Assembly: GCA_963576565.1 (NCBI GenBank)
Contig: OY755046.1
Location: 59,003,471 to 59,067,470 of the forward strand
DNA from: Aspidapion aeneum
Taxonomy: Eukaryota; Arthropoda; Insecta; Coleoptera; Brentidae
Reading direction: 5' to 3'
Length of the DNA stretch: 64,000 nt
The notes beneath the pieces were generated by a model, which was not told where the DNA came from, did no database searches, and worked only from the letters and a program-made list of their open reading frames with translations. Each line of letters begins with the position of its first letter. Positions within the stretch are counted from its first letter, which is position 1. Below, piece by piece: positions 10,363 through 23,900 of the stretch. Position numbers and translations under genes: made by a program.

Positions 10363-13300
10363 CTTGATATATATCCAGTAGCGCACCCAGGAATATGTCT
10401 TGGGGGGGGGGGCCCGAGGCCTTATGATGTCATATTTCATGCTATTTTTTGTGTTTATTCATGATTCATTCTGGGTGCGTCCATGATATATCCAATAAAT
10501 TCAATAATTTTACTTATTAAACTAAAAATGTTTTCTACCATTCTAAATATCAGAAAATTTGTCAGTATGCCCCTGTACAAAAGTATAAGCATCTGTAAAG
10601 GTGTAGTATCGATCGATTCGGCTGCCGCATAGGCATCGCGGAGCTGACTGGGAATCCCCTGTTTCACATCTGGTAGATCCCCGACGCGACGATTTCTTTT
10701 GTTTTCTATTTTCCCAGGTTAGAGCAGTTACTGTGTTTTCCATCTGTGTGTACTTTTGATTTATTAGGAAGTAGTGATTTTTATTTAATATGCCAAAACC
10801 AAAGCATTCAGTTTGATAATGATATTTATCAGATATATATCTGATATATATCCGATATATATCATGTGATATGATTTTTATATAAATATCATGATATTTT
10901 CGAACCTTGATTAAAAGTTAATTTTAACCTAGTCTGAATTCAGTTTCAATTCTATTAATATTTAATTTGGGTTTATTTTTATTTCAATTAAAATTTAATA
11001 CAATTTGAATCAAATTCCATTAAATTTTAATTTAATTTTGTTTGAACTTCAATTGAATATGGCAGTTTTTGTAAACATATAGATGTTGTTATACTTTATC
11101 CATAGAAAATTAAATGAAAAATAAGATAAATTGTCACAAGAAATCTGTCCCAGGTTGTAACAGACAAATTTTCTGCAAATAAATTTATTGTTTAAGAGTT
11201 TTAGTATGAACAGAAGTAGTCAGTTATAGAGGACTGTGACAAACAATTTCAAAGAGTTTTTAATAATAATAAACTGTTTTGTGTTTTAAAAATAAAAATT
11301 TATAGATTTGAGGCAAATGATAAAATCTCTTAAAAATCTAAAATTAATTTGGCTTGGCCAGAAAATTGCAAAACTGTAAAAAACTTGTCCTTTCTGTAAC
11401 ATGATTTGTCCCAAGTGAAATTAAAGAAAGAAAAATAAGAAAAAAGTTTTTTGTCTTTGGCCGGGACTCGAACCCGGAATCTCTTGCTTTGTACGCAAAC
11501 GCTCTTTACATTTTTTCATTTATGCATGTTGGCGGTGTCTCAATAGAAGAACTAGGTAGGTATAACTCAACCAAGCCATCCAACTGATCTCTATAATTCT
11601 TCCTTCCCACTGTCAAAGGTATGAATGACGAATTATAGAGATCAGGCTTGGATGGATGGCTTGTTTGAGTTAATACCCTGAGAGTTTCTCGTTCTTGTGT
11701 TGAAACACCGCAGACATGCATAGGTGGAAGTTTTACGAAAATTTATGTATGGTCTTCGGTGGCTTAATGTAAAGAGCGTTTGCGTACAGAGCAAGAGATT
11801 CCGGGTTCGAATCCCGGCTGAAGACAAAAAACTTTTTTCTTATTTTTCTGTCTTTAATTTCACTTGTTATTTATAGTTTTAGGTCCTTGCATTATTTGCA
11901 ATTTGCTATTTGAGAACGATTTGTCCCGTTCGGTAACACTATTTTTTGATGTTGCGGAAATTGTCTCTGTGTTACAGATCGGGACATAAATTTTTTTCTT
12001 TAGAATTTAGTTGGAAAATAGTTGTATTTTTAATGTGTCTTGATATTTTAGCTCACACATATACTATACTATAGTAGTGTGAGCTATGGTAATCCTAATT
12101 TTTTCGAGAAAAAAAAAGTTGCTCCGATTTCAAAATTTTTTATATATCTTTGCGTTTCAGATGATTTTGAAACTTTTTTGTTGCGCCGTCTGTCTGTCTG
12201 TCTGTATGTCTGTCTGTCTGTCTGTAACGACCAACGCGCATAACTCAAAAACCGCTTGGCCGATTTTAATGAAATTTGGTATCTAGGCTGGGTTTTGGGC
12301 CGAGATGGTCCCATTTAAAAATGAACAAAATCCACCGAACACAAACCAAATAAAAGGGTGGGGGTAGATTTCAAAAATTAGAGTTTATGGGGATATATGG
12401 CGTGTGTGATATCAAAGGAAAGGTAATTGAGTCTGGAGTTAAACAAAATACATTTTAATTTATTTAAAAAAAAGGGTGGGGGTATATTTCAAAAATTGGA
12501 GTTTAAGTGAAAATATAGCGTGTGTGATATCAAACGAAAGGTAATTGAGTCTGGAGTTAAAAAAAATACATTTTAGTTTTTTAAAAAGGGTGGGGGTAGA
12601 TTTGAAAAATAGAGTTTAAGTCAAAACATGGCTTGTGTGGTATCAAACGAAAGGTAATTGAGTCTGGAGTTCAATAAAATATACTTCAGTTTTTAGTTAT
12701 ATTAGCTTTCAAGTAGATACACTAAAACTATAGTACCCAGTGTGAGCTTATGTGCCCATAGATTGGCAGAGTATTTTACCATCTATATTTGTAATTTTGT
12801 TTTGTGCCGTAAATTGTGTGCTTTAAAATTTGTGTCCCTTCTGTAACATTGGTACCCCGTTACACCTAAAATATTTGATATTTTTGTCAAATTTGCAAGT
12901 CTAGCATTATTTTAAACAATTTTTAAAATTTTAAGTTGCCCCTTAGATACACCTTTTGCTGATACAAAAACTTTTTTATTTTGTTTAGCAAAAATTTTGT
13001 TTTTGTTCTGAAAAAAAACCTAAAAACAGTGTTTGATGATTTTATTCTGATGCAGTTATAATTTAATTTCTTTTCAGTGTTCTAACAAGTCGTAAAGAAG
13101 CCCTAACCCTATGTCTTCTGGGGGTACCATGTGGAATGAGTTGCCATGATCTCCTGGCCTTTACTGCACCTTGTCACCAGGATATCTCTCACATAAGAGT
13201 ATTGAGGGATTCAGTGCCCAATCAATACATGTGTCTCCTGACGTAAGTTGCCTTAATTTTAATCCACATGAATCTATATCTGTACCAAAACGTGTATTAT

Positions 13301-16300
13301 GTCACAAACATGAATTTTACTGGAACAAAAACAAATATTGTTTTGCTATGGAAGTGATGTGGACTAGGGACTAAAAAAGGGCAATAAAGCCAGGCAATAA
13401 TAGTGCCGGGCACTATTCTGACAGTTTTCCATTGAAAACTGACATACCAAAGTCGAATTCATAAATCCAGTCGTTTATTTTCCATTAATAGTGGCGGAAC
13501 TATTAATTCCGGCTCTTATAATACACATGGGCCTAATTTTGAAAGAAGACGGCTGTTCTCATAATGCGAAACTGTCAGAATAGTGCCCGGCACAATTACT
13601 GCCTGGCTTTATCGCAATAAGTCCCTAATACTCTTTATACATTTACCTTATTACTCTATTCGGTTAGAGGCCTTCATGCACTTTAATGTTTTGTAAAGCC
13701 CTTACTTTTGGGAACAACACAAACTCAATATAAAAACAGAAGAAATTTGGAAAATTCACAAATTTTTTTTTTAATTACCGATTTTTAAAAAATTAATTTT
13801 GTTTTATTTGGATTATAGTGTACTTCAATAAAAACTATTAATCATTTGAATTTTTAATGTTTCTGTGTTCCAAACAAAAATATTTCTCAACATCATGTTT
13901 TTTGAGTTTTATAGAGAAACTGCTAATTTTACACAAAAATCACTAGATACAAAAAAGGTGTGTATTGAGAAGTTTTATACATGGTTTTTTTTACCATAAG
14001 TTAAAAAGTTTTCGAGTTATGCTCAAAAAGCTACTAAATTGGCCTGAGGGACATAGACATCAAAATATCACTTTTTCATGAAAGTTTCAAAAGTAGAAAA
14101 AATGCTTCAAAAATTAAAAGGCTTTACCATTCTAAATAACGTGAGCTAAGTTTTTATTTTTTGTAGTCTATATTCTCTCAAATATGACGGTTTACATATG
14201 GCTGACCCACGATTTTGCACCCATGTTTTCCGACTATTTTTTATACCTTAGGGCAAGCTCTAGGAACCTAAAAGGCACATTGATTGAAAGGTAATTTCAA
14301 GTTTCACAAAAAACTACCAAACCATTTTTCTCCTAAAATTACAGCTCTCGTTAAAAATCTCAAAAATCGGTTTACAAATGTATCTTGTGTTTGACACCTT
14401 TGAACTTAAAAATGTTGATTTTAATAAAATTTTATGTATTAGTTCCTCTATAGATACCGATTACAACGTCTTAATTGGCCAAAACATATCTATGGTTTAT
14501 GATTTTTCCTGAAAAAATACAAACTTTGCAAAAAAAAAATTCTACTGTTTAGAAATAAGAACAACATACTATATTCCGAAAACAGTCTATTGATACGATG
14601 CTCCGTTAAAAAGTTAGCATTTTCGGCTTTATCTCAATTTTTTTAAAAACAATGGCTTCTCTAGCCATTGCTGCGCGGGCTAAATGGCCGAATGTTAGAT
14701 ATTATGTGTTCTTATTTTCTTGCATGATCACAAGTTATTTTGATTATAGATTCAGGAACCATGATTCATCAGTGGAGTTTTACCTGTCATACAATGGAGT
14801 ACCTTTCAGCAATCTGGAACCCGACACCCTGTGTAGAATCGTGTGGGTTTCGAGGGTGGAATGGGCTCACGATGGGTTGCCCCCTCCAGGTCATACCGAG
14901 CTGCCCATTTGTCCTGTTTGTTTAGGTAAGGAAAATATGTATGTCTGTCTGCCTGTATGTTTGTCAGTATGTTTCTAATTTTATAAAAAGTCATACGTAT
15001 ACCCAGACAGTGGCGTATATAAGGGGAAGGGAAGCCTGGGGGACCTGGCCCCCCTGAAGCTAAGATATTTTTAGATATTTTCTACATATTTCATGAATAC
15101 AAACATGGTGTCCGGCCCCCCCCCCCCCAAAACTGTCTCGGGCCTACCTCAAAACTTTTCTATATACGCCACTGGACCCAGATAATAAAAGTAACTGCAT
15201 GGGGATTATGGAAAAGTAGTAGTCTTATAAAACTGAACTCGGTTAATCTAGTATACCATAAAGGTAGCGAAGATAACAGCAAGTTTGAAGTAGGACTCTT
15301 TACAAATAAAGCCATAAACACGTCTATACTATTAAAGGAATTTATGCAATGAATTCGTCTATAGAAAGAAACCGCAACTAATATGGACATGGCTCAGCCC
15401 TAATGGAATAACAAAAAACAAAATTGATTACATACTAACTACTGAGAAAAACATCTTTAGAGTAACAGTCCAAAAAAGATTTACAACAGGCAGTGATTAC
15501 ATGATGGTCAGAACAAAAATCTGCATTAGGAGCAATTCGAAATGAAAAAAAAAATAATAACAATAAACACAAATTAAAGCTATATACAAAGAAAGGCTAA
15601 AGGAACAGCCAACTCAAAACTTAAGATGCGAAAATGAAAATATAAATTAAATAAATGATACCCTGACAAGAGCTATGACCTAAGTAGGAAAAGATGTCGC
15701 ACAACAAGCTAAAAACGGAGAAAATTGTCAGAAAAAATAAAGAAACTGATGGAAAAAAGGCGAAACCTGGAAAAAGAAGGAAAAAGAACATCGATAGAAA
15801 ACACAGAAGTAAATAAAACTATCAGAAAAATTACAAAAGAAAATAAAAGAAAGAGCCAAGAAATAAAAGTTGAGAGAGAAAAATAACAGAAATATGAAAT
15901 GTCTAAGACCGACTCTAGGTAGATATGCTAACGGTAAAGAGGATATAATAAATATGACACAGCTATTCTATACAGAATTATACCAATTAAAAAAGGGACT
16001 ATCGCGATAAACCATGAAGAAACTCCAAACAAAAATAAAGAACATAAACTCAGAGCTACCTGCAAAGCGGAAATAAAGAGAGCATTAAAGAAGAATAGTC
16101 GGACAACGTAGAAAAACGTTCTAAACCGACATAGTAGTAGTAAAAAACTGAAGAAGCTTTAAAAAATCTAACAATTTTCTCTCAATACGTACATGAGGCT
16201 TTAAACAGAAAAAGTCAAGTTGATGTTATTTATACAGATTTGGAAAAGGCTTTTGATAAAGTAAGTCACAGCACTATCTTGGATGGACTAACTGGAATGG

Positions 16301-17915
16301 ATGTTTCTCCATACCTAACTAACTTAATACAATCTTATTTGGGAACTCGCACAAGTAAAAGATATCAGTTCGTGGAATTAAAAGGTAGCAGGTCTACTAT
16401 TTATATAAGTTCTTCTGGTGTGCCCCAAGGGTCTAATCTCGGACCACTTCTTTTTATTATTGCCTTCAACAAAATTATTTCTAAGGTAAAAATGTGGAAT
16501 CATTGGCATTTGCCGATGATTTTAAATTGTTTGTGGAGGTTTTCTCATTGGAGGATTCTGAAATACTCCAAAGTGAATTTCATGACACAGCTCTATATTG
16601 CCAGGAAAATGGTTTTAACTTAAATTTTCGTAACAAAAACTTAATCGAATTTGATTATACAATGAATAATGAGAACCTAGAGCGTGTATCTGAACAAAAA
16701 GACCTAGGTGTAACCTTCGATGCTAATCTTTCATTTTCATCACATATTATTTCTAAAATTGGGAGTGCCCAGAAAGTTGCTGGGTTTATTTGTAGAAATA
16801 CTAAAAGTTTTAACATAGACGTAAGCATATACTTATTTGACAGTCTGGTATTACCAATACTGGAATATGGAAGTGTTATCTGGTCCCCCAATATGACATT
16901 TGGATTGGTATGATTGAGGGAGTTCAGCGAAAATTTTTAAAAGCCATACACTTTAGAAAGTTTGGGATTTATCCACAAAGAGGTTGTGACAACATCTTAT
17001 TAAAAATGTTTGATAGATTATCACTAAACCAAAGAAGAACTAAAATTTTTTTAACAACAATGTATAGAATTTTCAAAGGGGATGTTGATTGTCCTAATAT
17101 AGTTGAACAACTTCCATTTGCCATAAATCGAATCAATTCAAGGTAAAAAAATACGTTTTATTTAGCTTATCCACGAGCAAATCTATTTAAAAGCTCTCCT
17201 ATCTACAATTTATGCAACTTATTTAACAAGTATGTTTCAGATGTTGATATTGACAATGTTAGCTATAAGAAATTTAAAAAAATTATAGATCAAAAAGTGC
17301 GCAGTAGTTAATCAATAAGTAATTAATGTAATTTGATTTGTTTGTTGTTTATCATCTGTAGAAGTGACATATTGTATAAAATCTTTTTTTTTTTTAATGT
17401 AAGTAAGTATCTGTAATTGGCTTTTTGCTGTAGATACTGTTGGAATAAATAAATACAAAAATAAATAAATAAAAAAATAAATAAATAAAAAAAAACTACA
17501 GTGGTACTTGTCTGAAACTAAAAACTTGTCTCAAAGTAAAAATTCTAAAAAATGTTTTATTCTTTTTTTTTTAGAAAGGATGGACGAATCAGTGGATGGA
17601 GTTTTAACAATATTGTGTAACCACGCCTTTCACGCCAGTTGTCTGGAAAAGTGGGGAGACTCGACTTGTCCTGTGTGTCGCTGTGTTCAGAGCCCTGAAC
17701 AGGCAGAGACCTCTGAATGTGAAAGGTAATAATAAATCAGTTCTGTAATAAACAAATGATGCTTGTCCCAAACTTTTAGCTCACACATATACTATACTAT
17801 AGTAGTATGAGCTATGGTGATTCTAATTTTTTCGAGAAAAAAAAAGTTGCTCCGATTTCAAAAATTTTTATATATCTTTGCGTTTCAGATGATTTTGAAA
17901 CTTTTTTGTTGCGCC

Positions 17916-17949
<34 letters not shown>

Positions 17950-20900
17950 ATGTCTGTAACGACCAACGCGCATAACTCAAAAACCGCTTGGCCGATTTTA
18001 ATGAAATTTGGTAGCTAGGCTGGGTCTTGGGTCGAGATGGTCCCATTTAAAAATGACAAAATCCACCGAACACAAACCAAATAAAAGGGTGGGGGTAGAT
18101 TTCAAAAATTAGAGTTTATGTGAAAATATGGCGTGTGTGATATCAAACGAAAGGTAATTGAGTCTGCAGTTAAACAAAATACATTTTAATTTATTTAAAA
18201 AAAAGGGTGGGGGTATATTTTAAAAATTAGAGTTTAAGTGAAAATATGGCGTGTGTGATCAAACGAAAGGTATTTGAGTCCGGAGTTTAACAAAATACAT
18301 TTTAGTTTTTGTTTTTTTTAAGGGTGGGGGTAGATTTCAAAAATTTGAGTTTAAGTCAAAACATGGCTTGTGTGGTATCAAACAAAAGGTAATTTAGTCT
18401 GGAGTTAAATAAAATATATTTCAGTTTTTAGTTATATTAGCTCACACGTACACTATAACTATAGTACCTAGTGTGAGCTTAGGGGCCCATATATTGGCAG
18501 AGTATTTTTTTTGGGGCGATGGATTGGCTTTGACCAAAGTAAAAGTAGCAAATCCAAAATGGCCGTCGTCCCGACCTTTTTAACCATTGACATTTTTTTC
18601 TCTGGTTTAAAAATGGGAAGTGCTTGTCAACCGCTGGTTTTGTTTATTTGTGGCTTTGCTAGTTTTTTAAATTAAATTTGGGATGAAATCTAACTAAGAA
18701 ACGCCAATGAACTTGACAAAAAAAAATAACTTACCCAAAAAATGAAAGTATCAGAGATTTTGATGGGTTTGCTACATCTCTATGTCTTTAAAATATATCA
18801 TACCACTAGAAATACCTATCTAACCCTATAAAAAATTTGGGACACCCTTTACCAAAAGAACCAAAAAAAAACTCGTCTTTTTTAGGAAGATACTTCAGGG
18901 GTAATATGGTTTATTCGCAGCCAGGGGTCTACTACGTTATATCTCGATACTTGAAAATGGGTGTTTCTTTTTTTAATGATAAGTTGAGGTCGTTTTATAC
19001 TGTTTTCAAGAAAAAAAATGCGGATTTTTCGCATTTTTTTTAGAAATTTCAAAATTAAAAAATTAGTAAAAACTCATACAAATTGCTATAGAAATAATTT
19101 ATTTGACGTTTGTAATTTTGAGAAAGAGAGGGACGGCTCACAATCGACGGAGCTTTAAATAAATGGTAATTTAGCTAAAAATAAGGTGACCAACTGTCTG
19201 GCAAGAGGCGATAAAAAGTTTTTAAGAAATGTATTTACGCATAGAAAAATGGTTACACCATATTTTTGAAATCTAACGTTCAACATTTTAATTTGTCGCG
19301 CATTTTTGACTCCGTAAAATCGTCCAAAATCGTCTATTGAGCATTTATAATGAAAAAAATGATGCAGAAACAATTATGATAATGATGATTTACAGAAATT
19401 CAGCAGTTCGGTTGGGTCGGGTCGATCTTAGATTAGGTTGGCTGTGTCTTAAAGTAATTCAGCAGGAGTCGGCCGCGCCGACTCCTGCTGAATTACTTTA
19501 AGACCCAACAAACCTAACCTAAAACCAAACCGAACGGAACTTAACTGAATCAAACTGAACCAAACCGAACCGAACTAAACCAAAACGAACGGAACCGAAC
19601 CAAACCGAACCGAACCGAATCGGAGTGAACGGAACCGAACCGAACCGAACCGCACAAGCAATCAGCAAGAATCGGCTGCGCCGATTCTTGTTGAATAGTT
19701 CTAACTAAATAGTTTCCTATAATTTGGGCCTTTAACCCTCAGATGCACCGTAACAAGGCTTTGTTAATCCATTATCCATCTTTGTTGTTTTGTATGTGAG
19801 CAACAAGGACTTAATCGCGATTAAATCCATGATCGCGCTTCAGTGCTTACGGTGCATCTGAGGGTAAGTCAGCGTAAGCAAATTCAATTGGGAAATTTGA
19901 AATGGCCGAATGACCTGGAAAGTGTCGGCCAAGCAAAAACTTTCTATCAATGTGTCAAAAAATCTGTGGGAAGGTCAACTGTACAAATTTTCAAAATTAT
20001 GTGAAAAAACCGAAAAAAAACACGAAAAACTAGGTATGTAATTAATTTAAAATTGTTAAATTATCAATCCTACGCTAATTTATAAATTGATGGCGAAAAT
20101 TTGACGATGCAGTGATAGAAATTGATTTTTTTCAACTAAAACAAGTCAAAGAAAATCACTATGTAACGTTTTTTAAAAAATTATAAAAAAAAACCATACT
20201 TTTTTTTTTAATTTCCCGTATCCAAGTCGACTAAAAATAGTCCAAATAATTATTTTCATACAAAAAATCGTTATATAGGGCGTTTTGACGAGCGAGGTAT
20301 AACGTAGTAGAACCATTTATTACTATGTATTTTAAATAACATAAATTTTAGATGCGGAAAATCGGCACCCTCCCCGGACGCTTTGTGGATTTGCCTTATT
20401 TGCGGACACGTCGGCTGTGGACGCTACTTGGGGGGACACGCCGCCTCCCATTACCGAGAGACTGGACACTGCTATGCCCTGCAATTGGGATCCCACAGAG
20501 TTTGGGATTATAAAGGTAATTTTTTTTTATTCATAAATAGTTTTGGACTGCGAGCACGTATTTATATACCTCTAAAAATGACTGCTACAAGTCACGGGCC
20601 CTAGCATAGACCGGTCTTCGGATCTTATATACAGTGTCCTCCATAATGTTCGCAATATATGGGAAAAATTTTTATTTGTAAGTTATAGAAAAAAAAATTA
20701 TATACGATCAATCCTGCTTGTTGAATAACCTAGAAAGACATTTTGACATTAGTCACGTGATCACTGTCATGGTGGCAAATTCAAAAAATTAGTCATCAAA
20801 ACCCACAAAGTGAGGTTTGATGGCAAAATATCGAAAAAAGTTATTTGAAAAGAGTGTTTAGAATGTCATTTTAGGGTATGGAGCAATAACAATAAAAAAT

Positions 20901-23900
20901 AAGAAATACCCTATTTTTGGCCCTAGCCTTATTATGAATTAATTTTATACAGATTTTATTATTGAAATAGTTCAAGGGACACAATATTTAATGGGCAAAG
21001 GTAAAATAATTCCAAATTCTTTATTAAAGTCATTCATAAAAAATTAAATAAAAATATCCGATTGGCACATGTACGTTTCTTGTCGCAATGGCCTTTTGTT
21101 TTGTTACAGTTTGTAAGGTTTCCGTAAATTTAGTATTAATACCACAATGGAAAAGAACAACCTCATTGATATTATTTAATAAATAATGAGGCTTTTTTCT
21201 ATTGTGGTATTAATACTAAGTTCACGGAAACCTTAAAAACTGTCAAAAAAAAGGCCATTGCAACAAGAAAGGTACATGTGCTAATCGGATATTTTTATTT
21301 AATTTTTTATGAACGACTTCAATAAAGAATTTGGAATCATTTTACCTTTGTCCATTAAATATTGCGTTACTTAAACTATTTCAATAATCAAATCTGTATA
21401 AAATTAATTCATCATAAGGCTAGGGCCAAAAATAGGGTATTTCTTATTTTGTTTTATTATTGCTCCAAATTTCATACAGGACCCTAAAATGACATTCTAA
21501 ACACTTTTTTCAAATAACTTTTTTCGATATTTTGCGATTTAACCTCTCTTTTTGGGTTTTCATGCCTAATTTTTTTGAATTTGCCGCCACGACAGTGAGC
21601 ATGTGACAAATGTCAAAATGTCTTTTTAGGATATTCAACCAAGGCCAACATAAAAATAGAGGCCACGACCCTGAAAAAATCAGCTGTTCTCTGGGGGCTG
21701 ACTTTTACATTGAGTCTTATGGGAGGTCAGACGTTTTTTTAGGATATTTTCAAAATGGCACTACAGATTTCCGCGAAATTTCAGTGAAATATTCTCAGAC
21801 ACCATCCCGATATTCTAGCAAACTTTTGTAAGGATGCAAGATGATTAAAAGCTTAAAATCTTCAAAATTAAGCATTTCTTGTTTTGAATTCAAATTACCC
21901 GCCATGTACTGCATGCCAACTGTTATATTTGACATGTATTTGACTTTGTCATCTGTGTTTGTCACATTCGCTTCTGCTTTAAATTTAATTTTTGTGTGAG
22001 CTAATGAAGCGGCTCTGAAAAATTAAGGATTACTATACATTTAAACATAATTGTTCTGCAAGAATATAGTAAAAACAATCTCAAAACCGGCTTTATATAA
22101 AAAAAATTAAATATTCATGAACCGTCATTCCAACTTCAATATTTTAAAGACAATCAGCTGTGTCGTGATGTGACCATCAAAAAAAAATCAACCCCGGATG
22201 TGACGTCAACCAAGTGGAGGATCGTGGCCCGTCCGTTTTGATAGCCCTGATTCAACAAGCAGGATTGATCGTATATAAAATTTTTTCCCATATCTCACAA
22301 ATAAAAAATTTTCCCATATGTTGCGAACATTATGGGGACACTGTATACATGTCGAATTTTTCACGTCACTGGTGGTCCAGCTGATTTTTGTAAACAAAAG
22401 TTAGATATGATATGAATAACTAATATTTTTTGAATTTTTTGAAAACTGAGGCAATTTTCCTACTGTTTTTTAGTTCATCTTTGTAAAATATTATTTTTGA
22501 GACTTATTGTCGTTATTTTTTTTAGCCCGCTTTATTTTTTATTACACAAAACTTAAAATACAAGTCAAACTGAATGTGATCGTTTAGTATCAAAGGTAAA
22601 CCGAGGACTTGGGAAGTAAACCAAGGTGTAGGTTAGCAGATTACTTTTGAAGCTGAAACGAACACATCGAATTTTTGTGTAAAAAAAAATGAAGCGGGCT
22701 AAAAAAAATAACGATAATATGTCTAAAAAATAATATTTTATAAGGATGTACTAAAAAACAGTAGGAAAATTGCCTCAGTTTTTAAAAAAATAAAAAAATA
22801 TTAGTTGTTCATATCATATCTAACTTTTGTTTACAAAAATCAGCTGGACCACCAGTGACGTGAAAAATTCGACATGTATACAGGGTGTCCCAGAACTAAT
22901 GGTACATAGTTAAACTGTAGATTCCCTGGGTCAAAATATTACGATTTAGCCATACTTACTTTAGTCCTAAAGTTCGTACTAACCGAGATACAGGGTGTTA
23001 AACTTTATTTTTTCAATTCGATTTTCTTTAATAACTTTTTTACTAATTCATATTTTTGCAAAAAATGACCAGCGTGTAAGTTTTTTTGAAATTGTCAAGA
23101 TGATTCCGTTGAAAATTTTAATGTACAGTGTACAGGGTGTTCCCTGGACCACTAGCATTGCATTAAAATCAGTGCCTTTTTTTGTGCCTTGGTGTATACC
23201 TGTTTTTATGTAAAATAATGGTTTTCCCATCCTTTTTATGCAAAAAAGTTATGCTGTTTTAAAGTCGCTCAGAGCAACGGTTTTTGAAATTTTTGCATTT
23301 AAAGTTTTTATTGCATGTGTGTGATATGCCTAATTTATGTATGATACTTTCTTTAATTCATTCTACTAATTAATATTTTTGCAAAAACTAACCAGTATGT
23401 AGATTTTTGTGAAATTTGCAAGACGATTCCATTAAAAAATTTGATGTACAATGTACAGGGTGTTTTTTGGACCACTACCATTGCATTAAAATCATCAGTG
23501 TATTTTTTTGTGCCTCGGTGTATACTTAAGCAGGTTTTTAAACAGATTATTATTTTAATTACTAAATAATTATTAATAACAAAAAAAATAAAACCAATTA
23601 TAAAAATTATGCACGTTTTATTGCAACAACAAAAATTTTTTAGATAGAAAAACAAAAAAAAATCTACAATAAATGTTTGAAATGGCAACCGTTAACCTGA
23701 ATACATTTGTTTATTCACTTATTATACGAACGTCTGATTTTAAAATGAGGATTTGCATTTCTGAATGCCTCTCCAGCATTTTGAATTTTTATTTATCTAG
23801 CCTACAATAATAAACAGTTTTAAGTTTTTTTTTACTATTTGTCAATTTAAAAATTTTAACTTAGTCGCTGAGAGCGCCATGCTTAAGAAATTTTATATTT

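Larger units (their letters stand above)
11413..11865. repeat. 453-bp palindrome with tRNA-like sequence in both arms
   Basis: The two halves are complementary almost end to end: AAGTGAAATTAAAG at the left edge pairs with CTTTAATTTCACTT at the right edge. TAAGAAAAAAGTTTTTTGTC pairs with its complement, the tRNA-like blocks pair with each other, and GATCTCTATAATTC near 11589 pairs with GAATTATAGAGATC near 11630. The centre is near 11625. It could be two tRNA-derived SINEs joined head to head or a fold-back element whose termini are tRNA-like. It lies in BRAP intron 2. Confidence 0.85.
20633..22348. repeat. Inverted repeat with ~100-bp arms
   Basis: The left arm has CATAATGTTCGCAATATATGG and TATACGATCAATCCTGCTTG. 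The right arm holds their complements near 22247-22340 (CAAGCAGGATTGATCGTATA, GTTGCGAACATTATG). It encloses the 20735-21645 palindrome and the dispersed repeat at 21638-22240. Confidence 0.8.

Noticed and set aside
10047..10440. Open frames over the AT tract near 10.2-10.4 kb
   Set aside because: Dinucleotide repeat artefacts with no codon bias or homology.
10375..10485. hAT-like MITE with GATATATC duplication
   Set aside because: The right end does not match the left TIR, and the apparent duplication lies in AT-repeat sequence where matches are expected by chance.
11752..11825. Functional tRNA gene
   Set aside because: The anticodon position reads ACA, and an inverted partner occurs in the same palindrome; a tRNA-derived repeat fits better.
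14652..14978. A 108-residue gene starting at 14652
   Set aside because: Only 14750-14925 is coding (BRAP exon 4); the rest is intron.
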